Part shown: in pieces, positions 53,901 through 64,000 of the stretch | Numbering within the stretch: position 1 is the stretch's first letter | Layout: each line of letters opens with the position of its first letter | From: Orthonyx spaldingii | Taxonomy: Eukaryota; Chordata; Aves; Passeriformes; Orthonychidae | Assembly: GCA_013397795.1 (NCBI GenBank) | Contig: VZTJ01001640.1 | Coordinates: forward strand, 726,241-790,240 | DNA: 64,000 nt | Direction of reading: 5' to 3' | Notes under the pieces: model-generated | The model's input: the letters and a program-made list of their open reading frames with translations, nothing else | What the model was told of the DNA's origin: nothing | The model's database searches: none | Made by a program: the position numbers and the translations under genes

Positions 53901-56900
53901 TGGTATGATATCCTGCTCAGAAGGTCTCAACAGAAGCGTCTGGGCCATCACGGTAGAGTTAAAAACAAGCCCATCGAAAATGGATAAACAATTAAAAATG
54001 TATTGAAAGAAAAAAGAAAAAGAGAAATCATTCCTAATTAATTCTAGTGCCCTGTACAACCCCAGACTATTTGTAATCCTACAGGGAACATCTTTATTGA
54101 TCTGGGGGACGCTGCAGCAGACTTCTGATGCTTATCTCAGCATAAAAATAGGCTCTTGTGATGAGCAGTGATTTAATTACATGACAATCACTGCTAACAA
54201 TGCATGGCGAATACCAAAAATATGCAGAGCAAGAGTGGCAGTGATAAATGCAAGGGAATGGCATTGACTTTCAGTAAAGTCGTCTATTGCCAGAGCTGGA
54301 GGGAGACTTCACCCCCCCTCCCACCCCTTCTGCTAAGGTTGTAGCTGCTGTGTGGTTTCAGATACTCACTCTGGGATGAGCCGACCACAGGCAGACAGAA
54401 GATGGAGGGAGAAAGCAGACAGCCATGATCAAAGCAAAATTTAGCACACAAGTCACTGAATCTAACAGGCTTTTTTTGTCTGTAGGAACATATGCTCTTT
54501 CCACTGTGCATCTCCTCTTGAAAATGAGGATGAGAGATTTTCTTTACTTTGGGAGGTGGCAGTACTGAGCAAGTGAAAAATACGTGGTGTTGCTGTGCAC
54601 AGATTCAGGCCCGTAGAAACAGGTGCCCTCAGTGATAGTAAGAGGTCAAAGAACAGTCAAATCCCATGTTCCACAGACAGTAGCTAGGAGATAAGTAGCA
54701 GCAACTTTGCTCAAGAAATAGAAATAATTTGTTTTGTTTCTTCTCACGTGATCTCATTAAAAAAAAAATACCCAGAGTAGGAATAAAGAATAGTGCCACT
54801 AAGACACTCCCCCTTATATTCACTTACCAGTACTGAGTGTGAAATTGAAGTATCCACCAGCATCTTTGAAGGCATTGTAACATTACTGGTGAGCAGACTT
54901 TGCACTGTCCTGAAGGCATTTGGATCCTTTGGGACTGAAGGCGAATCGAGGCTGCTCATGCATTTGGCAGTGTCAGGCCCAAGTTTTTAGGTTTTATCAC
55001 CTTCAGTTTGTAGATGACAGTTCAACATTTAATGTTTTATCCCACCATAAAAGTAACTTACCAAAAGGCAGAGATCAAGGGGAAAAAAATATTCTTTCAT
55101 CTGCTGCAAGCCTTATCACAACAAATCAAGTGTAGAGGAGAGATCCCAGCTAAGCAGCCCCTGGGTTCCCTGGGGAAGCATTCTCTAGCACAGCTTCCCT
55201 TCCCACATCCATCCATCTATCCCCCAAACCACTGAAGGCCAGGGCCTTACACCTTCTTCGTGGATTGAAGGCCACTCTTTATATGTGCTGGCTGAGTCAT
55301 TCTAGCAGACAGTAATTAAGAATAAGAGGCAAAATCTGTTGGCCATCTAAACCTGACCATGGTTGGCCCTGTAAGACCCAGAACCAGACATCTATGCCCA
55401 GTCCATGAGCCTGTCCTGCCTTCCTTCTGCAAGGAAGGCCTCAAAAGTTTAGAAGGCTGGTTGCACTAGGACATCAGCACAAATTTTACACCAGCAAGTC
55501 TTCCAGCTCTTACCTTCTCCCCCTGCAAGAGGCACATCATCTTGTTCAGCCAGGAGGGAATTTGCAGGTGTTCAATCCAACACGCAGCAACCGATTGGCA
55601 ACATTCGTTCACGTAAAATTTAACAAGAATCACCAGCCCTCAGGTTAAAGCCACACTGAGAATTTGAACTTGTGCCTGCCCAGGTGCTGCTGCTATTGCA
55701 AACACTGAGACCTGAATGCCACCTTCTGCTTCCCCGTGCTCAGTTTCATGATCTATGTCAGAAGAGCACGTCTTTTGTGCAGAACAAAATGACCCTCTGA
55801 ATTCTCTTGAAATGCTGTGTTATTTTCAGTCAAAACATCACAGAGAAAAGTAGATTAAAAATGCTGTAATCTCAAGAGGCTTCTTTTTTCACTCCAACAC
55901 TGTTTCTAAATGCTTGTGAATATTTACATTAAACATAAATATATCCTTTGCTCACATTTTCCTTGAATTACACAATTACTGCTGAGGGTCTTCCCCACTG
56001 ATAAACTTTCAGGCAGATACTTTGAGCCAAAATCATATTTCACCTGGCTTAATTTGCCCAAATTTGAGAATGATTAAAACACTCCATCTGCAACAGAATA
56101 ACAATCATTTGGATTATCTCAGCTTCCGAGTTGGTAACTTTTAGGATGCAAAGGAGTAGATATTCTTATCAGGCCTCTGTGTGATTTGCAGGGGTAGATG
56201 CACCAGGGCCCTGGCACGTGGAGCTTTACAGATAAAACAACACACAATATTAAATCAGAACAGGATTCACTACTAACACATGCCATAGACTCTAAAGCCA
56301 AAGCTAACATTTCCAAAACAGTCTATCAGCTTAGTTAAAGATGAAAAACCTAAAGGTTAAGGTTTGGTTAGAATGCATTTTGTCAATTTTTTAATTAAGG
56401 TATCAGAGAAGCCAAATGCCTTCCTGGTGTGAACCTACTGGTCTGATGGGAAAACAACTCCAGTTCCACGGCTGCAGAATCAGGCCCTCCAGATTAAAAA
56501 TATAAAATAAAATGTAGCCCCATATAGAGCACAGGAAATTAAATGGCAAGTCTCTGTTTTCTAGTGGGACAGCAGAGTTCAGGGAGTTGTAGTTTCACCC
56601 CAGGCACGGAATTAGCAGCAGCCAGTTTAATTTCTAAGGGACAAGCAGTTTCCCTTTCCCATGCAGAGGGTGCCAGGTGCTGGTCTGCTGGGCAGGGCTC
56701 TCCAGTGGGATCCCCAGGCAGCAGGACAAAGCCTAGGCTCTCCTCTGCTTTGTGGGTGGCTCAGGAGGTGACTGAGGGGGAAGCAGAGCTGTGGCTGAAG
56801 GTTAAAATCAGAGATTTTCAAGCGGAGAAAAAGGAAAGGTGTGTGGCATTTCCAGCTGTGCTTTACTCGGTTGTTTGCTTGCTTCCCACAAGGTGTGTTT

Positions 56901-57614
56901 CAGTGATTGACTTTTACTAACAATGATCCACAGGGAGGCCAAGTACTCAGTCCTATTCATGAATATTCAAAAAAAACCCAACCTTCAGCAGCACCTTATG
57001 TTTGGGCAAATGTGAGTAAATATTGCATTTGCACATACTTGCCAAACCCAGTTATCTACACACTGTACAGTTAATGGATATGCTTCACATTCCCATAATC
57101 TCCACGATTCTACAATCCAAAAGAACCAAAGTTAGACTGCAACTGAATGGCTTCTGGTCTTAGGGGCTTTTGACTGCAAATGCCCTGAAATGACTACCTT
57201 AAATCAAAAATGTAAGTTTTTAATTTCTGTGTTATACATTGAACAGATTAAAAAATGTAAAAACTGGTAATTCCCATGGGGAAATGGACACACAGAGATA
57301 TTCTTGCTTTAAGAATCACGTGACAAATCTGAATATAGAGTTTGATAAGTGGACTGTGCAGTAAGTACACATAACCCTCCTTTCCTGTAAGGCCTAGAAA
57401 ATCCCAATAAAGGGTTGTAGGTAGGTGGGGAAAGGCTTTACCTCATTTTCTGTTGCAGTAGGAGATGCACTTACACTTCTTACTGCAAGCAAACTTCAGT
57501 GTTAATTGCACTGCCAAGGGATGCACTTGCTTACTTAGTCAGATACTAAATATTACAGCACAGTATTTTGCAATGAATGGGAAACATCTCTCCTAATCCA
57601 GATAAATTAAAAGC
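50921..57614. other. Unassigned DNA downstream of MCTP1
   Basis: A 157-codon minus frame at 52160-52633 has no recognisable domain and overlaps others. A C-rich tract lies at 54314-54329. No further gene, repeat family or RNA gene was recognised up to the inferred MCTP1 cleavage site. Confidence 0.5.
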
Positions 57615-57633
57615 ATCAGCTTAACCTCAAATG

Positions 57634-57639
57634 TTTATT
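57634..57639 (-). other. Distal polyadenylation signal AATAAA of MCTP1
   Basis: A canonical AATAAA in minus-strand sense, about 2.65 kb past the MCTP1 stop. T/G-containing sequence follows it. It is the last canonical signal I noted before the sequence loses 3'UTR-like character; use is inferred. Confidence 0.45.
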
Positions 57640-57767
57640 GCATTTCAAACAGCATTTATCAAAACAAAGAGCTCATTACAACATATATAGGTACTGGACC
57701 ATCCAAACCCCTTCATTTGGTATGTCTCCAGCATAACAATTAACACAAATTATTCTGAAACCAAACA

Positions 57768-57775
57768 TATCTACA
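57768..57775 (-). promoter_or_regulatory. Pumilio response element TGTAGATA
   Basis: A perfect TGTANATA octamer in transcript sense, just past a long U-rich tract and about 130 bases before the distal AATAAA. Confidence 0.45.
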
Positions 57776-57778
57776 CCC

Positions 57779-57810
<32 letters not shown>

Positions 57811-57836
57811 AGAAAGAAAAAAAAAAAGAAAAAAAA
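57779..57836 (+). repeat. Poly-A/purine tract
   Basis: Twenty-nine A bases followed by GAGAGAAAG and further A runs. In MCTP1 transcript sense this is a U-rich pyrimidine tract inside the probable 3'UTR, a possible site for U-rich binding proteins. It could equally be neutral slippage. Confidence 0.85.
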
Positions 57837-58143
57837 TCACCCTGTCTCCTGAACAGAAATCAGTTCCACGTGGAAAAATCTATAGAAAAAACCCCACAAA
57901 CTACTAAAGTATCAACCTGAATTTCTGAATAAATAAACAGTTTTTCCTGCAGTTGAATGTTTTCACTCAAACCAACGAGCAGATCCCACACGCCTGCTTA
58001 AATATGCCTGACTTTGGTCCTTACAAAATGACAAGATTACAGTATGATAAACCAGATGATAGTTTTAAGCGAGACAATGAGGCATTGTTTACAGAGAAGA
58101 TTGAGAAACTGGCTTAACAAAAGGGTTCCGTGGACATCTATTG

Positions 58144-58151
58144 TATGTACA
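58144..58151 (-). promoter_or_regulatory. Pumilio response element TGTACATA
   Basis: A perfect TGTANATA octamer in transcript sense, about 270 bases downstream of the TGTATATA site in the same probable 3'UTR. Confidence 0.45.
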
Positions 58152-58417
58152 AGAAGGAGATTTACTGGAGATTTTGTAATTTCTACAAGGCTCTTTCCAA
58201 CCAGCTTCATTAAGTTGAAGTAAATCAAATCATGCAGAGATCTGGCTCAGCCAGAGAGACATGCCGGGAAAGATACAAAATGAAGAAGAACAGACGCAAG
58301 ATGATAAGCTTTAGAATCTTTGGCATTTTTCATAAACATTTTCAAGGTTTTTAAATCTGTATATTCACCCATTTTCCCCCACACACTCGCCTATAAATAC
58401 ATTATACATGTACTCTT

Positions 58418-58425
58418 TATATACA
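58418..58425 (-). promoter_or_regulatory. Pumilio response element TGTATATA
   Basis: A perfect TGTANATA octamer in transcript sense within the probable MCTP1 3'UTR. PUM1/PUM2 bind this motif and usually repress or destabilise the mRNA. Confidence 0.45.
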
Positions 58426-58862
58426 GCTCTGTATATGCATGGGTACACAAGCACACGTGCAAACAAAGAGGCATTTTTGTGGCTTTTTAAACCAGGATAA
58501 TCTTTCCTCAATCCTTCCATTTGCAGCTACACACAGCTTTGCATGAGCAAAATACATTCTTTAGCCAATCAAGTATATGAAAATGTGCCTGCCCTTATTC
58601 AAAGGCACAGTGGGACTCCAAAAAATAAACTTATGAAAAATTACTGAATCTGGCTAATAACCCACTGGAAGATAGTCTGATGTTAATTTTCCTTTTTCAA
58701 ATTCCTGCAACAGCCCCACAAGATTGTGCTATGGAGCCACACACAACTCCATCTGGATCACCAATCCATAAGCAAGGTTTTAACAGTTTGACCTTTTTTA
58801 GATGACTTTCAAAGTCTTTTTTCTTTTTTTTTTGGCAAAAAAAATCCTATCTCTCAGGTTTC

Positions 58863-58868
58863 TTTATT
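58863..58868 (-). other. Proximal polyadenylation signal AATAAA of MCTP1
   Basis: A canonical AATAAA in minus-strand sense, about 1.4 kb past the stop. Use here would remove all three Pumilio-type motifs from the transcript. No experimental support is available. Confidence 0.45.
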
Positions 58869-59622
58869 TCTTTGTACTGTCAACTACCCCAGGAAATGCT
58901 GGTGGTAATACCTGCCTGGGAATCACAAGCAACAACTCCAGCTCTCGTGCTACCAATGACTTGTGGTGACAAGTCACTCCCAAAATGTCCCACAGAACCT
59001 TAAGGAGCGAGGGCTGCAGTATCACCAAAATTAAGCAGGTTTTACACATGATTCTTGTTTTAGTCTCCCCAGTCACACAACCTGAATAATGCTGGTTTTC
59101 TGAAATATATAAAGCAAATGCACAATTGCTAAACGACTGGCAAGCAAGCAAGAAATCACATTCTCCTCAGAACACAAAATGGGGTCCTTTCTTCTGTCTT
59201 TTCATTGCTCAGTTTCCACATGACTTCACTTTTGGGTCCTCTCCTTGTGAACCACCAGGAAAGACTGCAAGAAGACATCAGTGGTGGACCAAAGCCTGCA
59301 CACTATTGCACAACCACGTCTTTGGGCACGTGCTCTCTTTCTGCACAAGCACTTGTTTCTTTAAGGCTATAAAGTGTTTTTTTTTTTTTCCTCTTGTATC
59401 TGTAGTGTTGACCCCTCTGGATTTACACAGGAAAACAACAGCTATGCTGAAAATATCTGATGAGATGGAATTATAAAAGGCAAGCCAACAGAGTCTTTTC
59501 AGGTCACTGAGTTAGCCTCTTCTCTTAATCCTTTCATGGCATAAGGTTTTCGTGCATCCATTGCCAGCAATGGATCTCTGATGATTCCAGTATACAAAGA
59601 GTTAACCACAGGCTGGGCTTTG

Positions 59623-59664
59623 AAAAAAAAAAAAAGAAGAAAAAAAAAAAAGGAAAAAGAAAAA
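59623..59664 (+). repeat. A-rich purine tract
   Basis: A runs interrupted by GAAGA and GG. It reads as U-rich in transcript sense within the probable 3'UTR of MCTP1. Confidence 0.8.
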
Positions 59665-60290
59665 CCCACAAGTGCTGGATGAAATATTGAGATATTGTTG
59701 GAGCTCCTAGCTCTTTCTGCTAATTATGATAAAAAACTTTTTAAAATGTACACTGCTTGAACAGAAGATGGGTATCAAAGACTCGTTAATTCAGAGCTTA
59801 AACCTTTCTAGGCACAGCGATTTAACTCAGAAAAGAATAGCTTTCATATCTTAATGTAAATCTGTTGGATATGTTAAAAACTGGTTCAGAGTATCTCCTC
59901 ACATCAGCTCAGCTGATCTGCTACACTAAGCAGAATTATCTCTTCCTACATAACACAGGGAGTGCTGCCACATCCAGCCTTGTCTCTGCAATCAAAGGGG
60001 GAAAAAAAAAGAAAAATAAAAGATGCAGTTGCACCATCCTCTCCCATCCTCCTCCCCACCCCACAAACTAATTCACGTTTCACCTTGCTCCTTTTTGGGA
60101 TTCCATGCCCAAATGACAACCCAGAAAAGAAACCCGACATAGCTGTTTATCAAAACACCACATCTTCCAAGAAAGAGAAAGTCTGTGGCTGTGATTCTAG
60201 TGTTGTTGTGAAGCAAGAAGGAGGGGAGGGGTGCTGTGTGTGCAGGCCTGTGCAGGGAGGGAGATGCTGCATTCCCAAACCCGCTGCATC

Positions 60291-60359
60291 CTAGAGCGCG
60301 CTCCACTTCCTCCTGACGGGGCTGGAGCTGCTGTATGGTTTCAATTCAGCGCGCTGCAC
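60291..60359 (-). CDS. MCTP1: MCTP1 terminal coding exon, last 22 residues and stop
   Basis: A TTGTTTTTACAG acceptor on the minus strand opens a phase-0 exon, compatible with the phase-0 donor at 62582. It encodes 22 residues, VQRAELKPYSSSS followed by PVRRKWSAL, then TAG at 60293-60291. The VQ-AELK stretch after VPSDVQK and a Ser-rich, basic tail ending in SAL match my recollection of the MCTP1 C-terminus. MCTP2 ends differently. The tail is cytosolic and its function is unknown. An AG six bases further in (GTGCAG) is an alternative in-frame acceptor that would drop Val-Gln. The exon is unusually CpG-rich for this window. The assignment depends on the two exons being spliced together across a 2.2 kb intron, which is inferred. 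Confidence 0.8.
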   Translation of the reverse strand: MQRAELKPYSSSSPVRRKWSAL

Positions 60360-62582
60360 CTGTAAAAACAAACAGTCGTGACGTTTGCACTTAGGTAACT
60401 CTAGCTCACTACAGTGTGTGTTAATGGCTCCCCCAGGACAAACCAAGGGAAACTAAGGAAGGTTCAAAAGTAATGAATCATTTTCTAAACACAGGAACAC
60501 GGGGGATTAATTGCAGGAAGGATTTGAGATGTCATGCATCATTTCTTGAAACAAAAATATTAAAAGCAGATTTTTCTAATGAGATACATGGGGTTCTACC
60601 TGATTTCAGCAATGTAGGGTAGATCTTTTGGCTTTGTTTTGGTTTGGGAGTTGTTTTTCTTATCTTTCTGGCATTAACCTGTAAGTTTAATAAACTTCTC
60701 TCAGGAGTCTCAATTCAAGTGGATCCCAATAGACAGTAAGATGACAGTTGTCAAAACCATACACAGACCTTGGGATGTTGAAATACTTAATCATTTCAAA
60801 AAGGAAAGTATTCTCCCAAATAGAACCTGGACAAAGCTACCTCCGCATTTCAAAACAAATTCACACACAATATAATGGTTAAAACACGTGTGGTAAACTG
60901 TCAAGGATGGTGTAATCTCCAAATTGTCTGTTGTGCGAGACAAAAGTATTCCCACTGAAATCCTGGGGAAAATGTGGCTGAACATGCCATCTTTTTCACT
61001 CCTCCTCTGTCTTTTGTCCAACACATGTGGTTACAAATGGGTACTGCACAGACAGGAGTAATTTCTAACTCTGTGCAGCACCCCAGTGAAACGCTGGTGC
61101 ATTGACAGCATGTAAAACAAAGCAGACAGAGGGGCTTTGGAGCTTCCATGGATGACTTGTCCCTGAAGTGTGTGGCTGTCACTATTTTCAGCACTAGTGG
61201 AAAACTCCAAGGTTTGCCCCATCCAAGGAACTTTTATCATTCCTCCCATAGAAAATGATGATCATTTTCCTTGGAGAGCTTAAAGGATCCCAATATGATA
61301 GAAAACACTCAAGGAAATGTTGCAAGTGTAAATGTTAAATAAAGCATAAATAGAAAAGCAGCTTATCTTTAAACATAAACACTTAAAGGGCATATGCAAA
61401 CCATCACTGCAAATCCAGTGGTCTCTACAAGAGCAATGACAACAAATAAAAACACACTGAAGCTTAATGGCTCTATGATTGTTCCTGTTTAGCATTTTTC
61501 CTCCCACCAGTCCATGGTGAGGTTTCTTTCCAGTTATTAGTGCTGTCACCAACCAGTCTGGTGGCCTCTTGAGCTAAATGTCACCAAAAGCATTTTCCAA
61601 CCCTGCTTCTACCCGATGCCTCAACACTGCATGTGAGCAATTCAATTTCTGTCTCCAACAGCACAAAGTCACTGTAGGTGAGACTGTGATCCCTTTTCAC
61701 CAGTGAGCAGCACCTCACAGGGAAAGTGCCACAACTCACAGAGAAAGGTACAATGTCAGAGGGATCCAGGGCATCAGCATCAGGGCCTGAGGACACAAAT
61801 TCCAGTTCGTTAAAACAAAAGAAAGAATCCTTTATATTGTGTGCCTTCATTACCCAGCAAGACTGTTTTCCCTCCTCCAAGAGAAATAAACAGATCTTGA
61901 CATTCTAAAGGACTTATTGTTCAAATAATTTCCAGGAAGATAGGCGAGATTGCTGAAGACAGTGTTGTTATTTCAAAGAAATGGGAGAAGAGGCAAGACT
62001 TGACTGAAACTGAGGGAGGATAGATTCTGGTTAGATTAAAACTTATAATTCCATAATGGTAGAAGATTGATCTGATCAACTGTAGAGTATTTATACACAT
62101 TTCAAGGTTTTCTTTAAAGAAAAAGGTGAGCGGGGCATTGTCCAAAGGAGGCCTGGAGCTCAAGCACAATGTCACAGAAATAATTCCCCCCTTTCCTCCC
62201 CCTGTCTTGAGAAAAAAAGAGAATGCAGCAAATCCTTTTGGATGGTTATCTCTATCAAAGAGACTATTTTTCTCCTCCCTCTGTACAAATACCGGAGCAG
62301 AAAGGTGACGAAAACCATAGCTCAGTAACCATGCTGAGTGATTTTCCAGATCATTTTTAAGTAGGCCTTTTCAGGATAATTTTTCTGCAATCATTTTATC
62401 CTTCTGACAAAGGATTTTGGCTCCCCTCTCTTCTAACGCTCTCCCCCCCTCCCTTTGTGGATTTCCCCCCATTCCTTATCTCCGTTATTCAAAAGTCTTT
62501 GGCATTGTATTCCCAAACGGAGCATCCAGCCGCTCTCAGTGTCACTCCTTGCCTCTGTTGGCTGTGGCCATTCATTACTTAC
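60360..62582 (-). other. MCTP1: Last intron of MCTP1 (2,223 bases)
   Basis: The intron is bounded by GTAAGT at 62582-62577 and TTTACAG at 60366-60360 in minus-strand sense. The exons on either side join phase 0 to phase 0. No coding exon or repeat was recognised inside. If the intron were retained, the frame would run on for about 49 codons into 62436 before a stop. Confidence 0.8.
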
Positions 62583-62680
62583 CTTTTGAACATCAGATGG
62601 TACCCTGGAGAGGAAATCTAGTAGCTCATTATTGTCGATGGCATAGGGATTTCTAAGCTTCTTAGTAAATTTATTTATGC
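62583..62680 (-). CDS. MCTP1: MCTP1 penultimate coding exon (cytosolic segment after the last membrane helix)
   Basis: On the minus strand a T-rich tract and ATCCTAG acceptor precede 98 nt of open frame, closed by a consensus AAG|GTAAGT donor. The exon starts with the last two bases of a codon (GC, so Gly if the upstream exon ends in G) and then encodes 32 residues including INKFTKKLRNPYAID and NNELLDFLSRVPSD. From memory of the family this is the highly conserved segment just after the second transmembrane helix of MCTP1/MCTP2. MCTP proteins carry three C2 domains and two C-terminal membrane helices. They are endoplasmic reticulum or endosomal membrane proteins linked to calcium-dependent trafficking and, in flies, to presynaptic homeostasis. 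This exon alone does not separate MCTP1 from MCTP2; the last exon does. The C2 and helix exons are not in the window. Confidence 0.9.
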
Positions 62681-64000
62681 CTAGGATAAAAATTAAAAAA
62701 AAAATAAATAAAGGCAAACAAAATAATACACCTCTTTTCTACTCCCTCCCTTTAAATTTGTTCCCTTGAAAAAGGGAAGGGGAATTCACAAGTAAAAATT
62801 AAGGTGAAAACAGTGCCTCAGACTTAAAGCCACACACACATTCCCTGTCACATGGAATCACTCACAAGTGCCTCCTGGAGGAGGTAGAGGACATTATTGA
62901 TAAAGGTATTTCTCTACTTTTGGGTTCACGTGTTGCCAACAACGTGGAGAAAAGAGACTGCAGCATGAATTCATTCTGGGGAATACTCTGGGGAGAATAT
63001 ACACATTTAAAACCAAGAGTGCTGTTAAATCTGCTACCCTACACGACCAAAAACATCCCCTCTCCTCTTGCCCAGGTAAGACCCTGAAAATAACTGGGCA
63101 GGAAAAAGGCTTTTTTTCCTTCCATTTTTTCTGAAAATGAAAGCTTCCCTTCCCCATCTTGCTTCATAGCTTATCCCCTCTTTGCACAGCCACGTTTGCC
63201 AAACTGGAAACATTATGATGCTGTGGAACACTGTAAAACCTGATCACAAGATTTACTTTATTTTGTTCTTTGTGTGAATAATTTGGCTTATTAACTGCAG
63301 CAATAGCAGTCCATCTCCATGGACTTAGTTAAGCTCCAGTAGGCAGAGGTGGTCCCTAGTCTGGACAGAAGATCCATGGGACTGTAATGTTCATGTTATT
63401 GTGGAGTTCATAAGGTCTTGTTTTGCCTCAGAAAAGGTCTCCTAGGTGAAGAAAATCAGCTAACCCATTTTAAAGAATAGCAAAAAATTCAAATGTTGGT
63501 TGCCTCTGAGGATCATAATTCAGCATTCAATTCCATCATGCCCCTGTCCAAAATCTCATAGTGGTTTCCCTGAAAGTGATTTCAAACGTGATGGCTGCTC
63601 CAGCCTTCTCCTCTCCCTGAAATGTACCTGCTTCACATCCGAGATGCAGCTTTTAAGCCATATACTTGTAGCAAAATGACAACACAATTTTCTGTGTACC
63701 TGATTTTTAAAAAACAGAAAATACCATAAGGTCTTTTGAGGCCTTGCCACAGGGTAGTTGTTTAACATGTATCATATTTGAAGGCCCTGTCACTCTAGAT
63801 GATGTTGAACGGATGTATAGTTTTCATGTACTCACCATGTCTTCCATACAAGAACAATATTTTGTTACTGAACTTTTTACTCCCAGCAATTTCTCCCCTT
63901 TCCTTTTGCCCTTTCTTTTGTTTGATTCAATCCTTTATTTCTTTGTTGCTATTGCCCAAGAATGGCTTTTTTTAATGCCACCTCCTCGTTCCCTCCCTTT
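62681..64000 (-). other. MCTP1: MCTP1 intron, partial (continues past the window)
   Basis: This lies upstream, in transcript sense, of the penultimate coding exon. Its 3' end shows a long T-rich tract (62688-62712 on the minus strand) before the CTAG acceptor. I looked for the preceding exon, which should encode the last membrane helix and end with one base of a Gly codon, and found no match. It must lie beyond 64000. Confidence 0.8.

Larger units (their letters stand above)
57615..60290 (-). other. MCTP1: Probable MCTP1 3' untranslated region
   Basis: The interval directly follows the MCTP1 stop codon on the minus strand. It contains AATAAA at 58868-58863 and at 57639-57634, giving predicted 3'UTRs of about 1.4 and 2.7 kb. 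Three TGTANATA Pumilio-type motifs lie in transcript sense between the two signals. It also holds three homopolymer tracts that read as U-rich in the transcript near 57779-57836 and 59623-59664 and as A-rich near 59377-59389. No repeat element was recognised and no long reading frame is present. The far end is an estimate placed about 20 bases past the distal signal, so the boundary is uncertain. Confidence 0.6.

Noticed and set aside
1..57600. Endogenous retrovirus or LTR element
   Set aside because: No paired long terminal repeats, primer-binding site or gag/pol-like frame was recognised.
1..64000. CRISPR array, operon, phage or plasmid content
   Set aside because: No regularly spaced repeats, no long adjacent frames and no bacterial signals; the window is vertebrate.
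1..64000. tRNA, rRNA or known microRNA genes
   Set aside because: No cloverleaf A/B box pair, rRNA core or recognised precursor was seen by eye; a covariance-model search was not possible.

Overview
The window is vertebrate nuclear DNA, most likely from a bird. It has dispersed, short, frame-broken ORFs, spliced coding exons with consensus GT-AG sites, CR1-type LINE fragments, two MIR-like SINE remnants, long poly-A/T tracts and an AAAAT microsatellite. The CR1 fragments and the compact, repeat-poor character point to a sauropsid. No bacterial, phage or plasmid gene organisation is present.

Only one gene could be supported: the 3' end of MCTP1 (multiple C2 and transmembrane domain-containing protein 1), read on the minus strand at the right end. 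The penultimate coding exon (62583-62680) encodes the conserved cytosolic segment that follows the last membrane helix of MCTP proteins. The terminal coding part (60291-60359) adds a short basic tail ending in SAL and a TAG stop. Reading phases match across the junction. A probable 3'UTR of about 1.4 or 2.7 kb follows, with two AATAAA signals and three perfect Pumilio-type motifs in transcript sense. The stretch from 62681 to the window end is intron; the membrane-helix exons and C2 domains lie beyond it.

The remaining roughly 57 kb (1-57600) lies downstream of MCTP1 and looks intergenic, or possibly intronic to something not recognised. I found no further coding exon, tRNA, rRNA or recognisable small RNA. 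It holds CR1 remnants (about 1578-1775, 13836-13905, 32895-33120), MIR-like remnants (about 4625-4760 and 28050-28272), simple repeats, C/G-rich tracts able to form quadruplexes, and several islands of unusual base composition (CpG-retaining and palindrome-containing) that are my best guesses for regulatory elements. The guesses rest on composition and motifs only; conservation could not be tested here.

Two ambiguous bases (8300 and 24641) both sit in or beside homopolymers. The second lies between two near-identical G-run flanks, which suggests a local assembly error. I did not find a convincing undescribed biological system. The most useful follow-ups are the MCTP1 C-terminus and 3'UTR, and a comparative test of the candidate regulatory islands.
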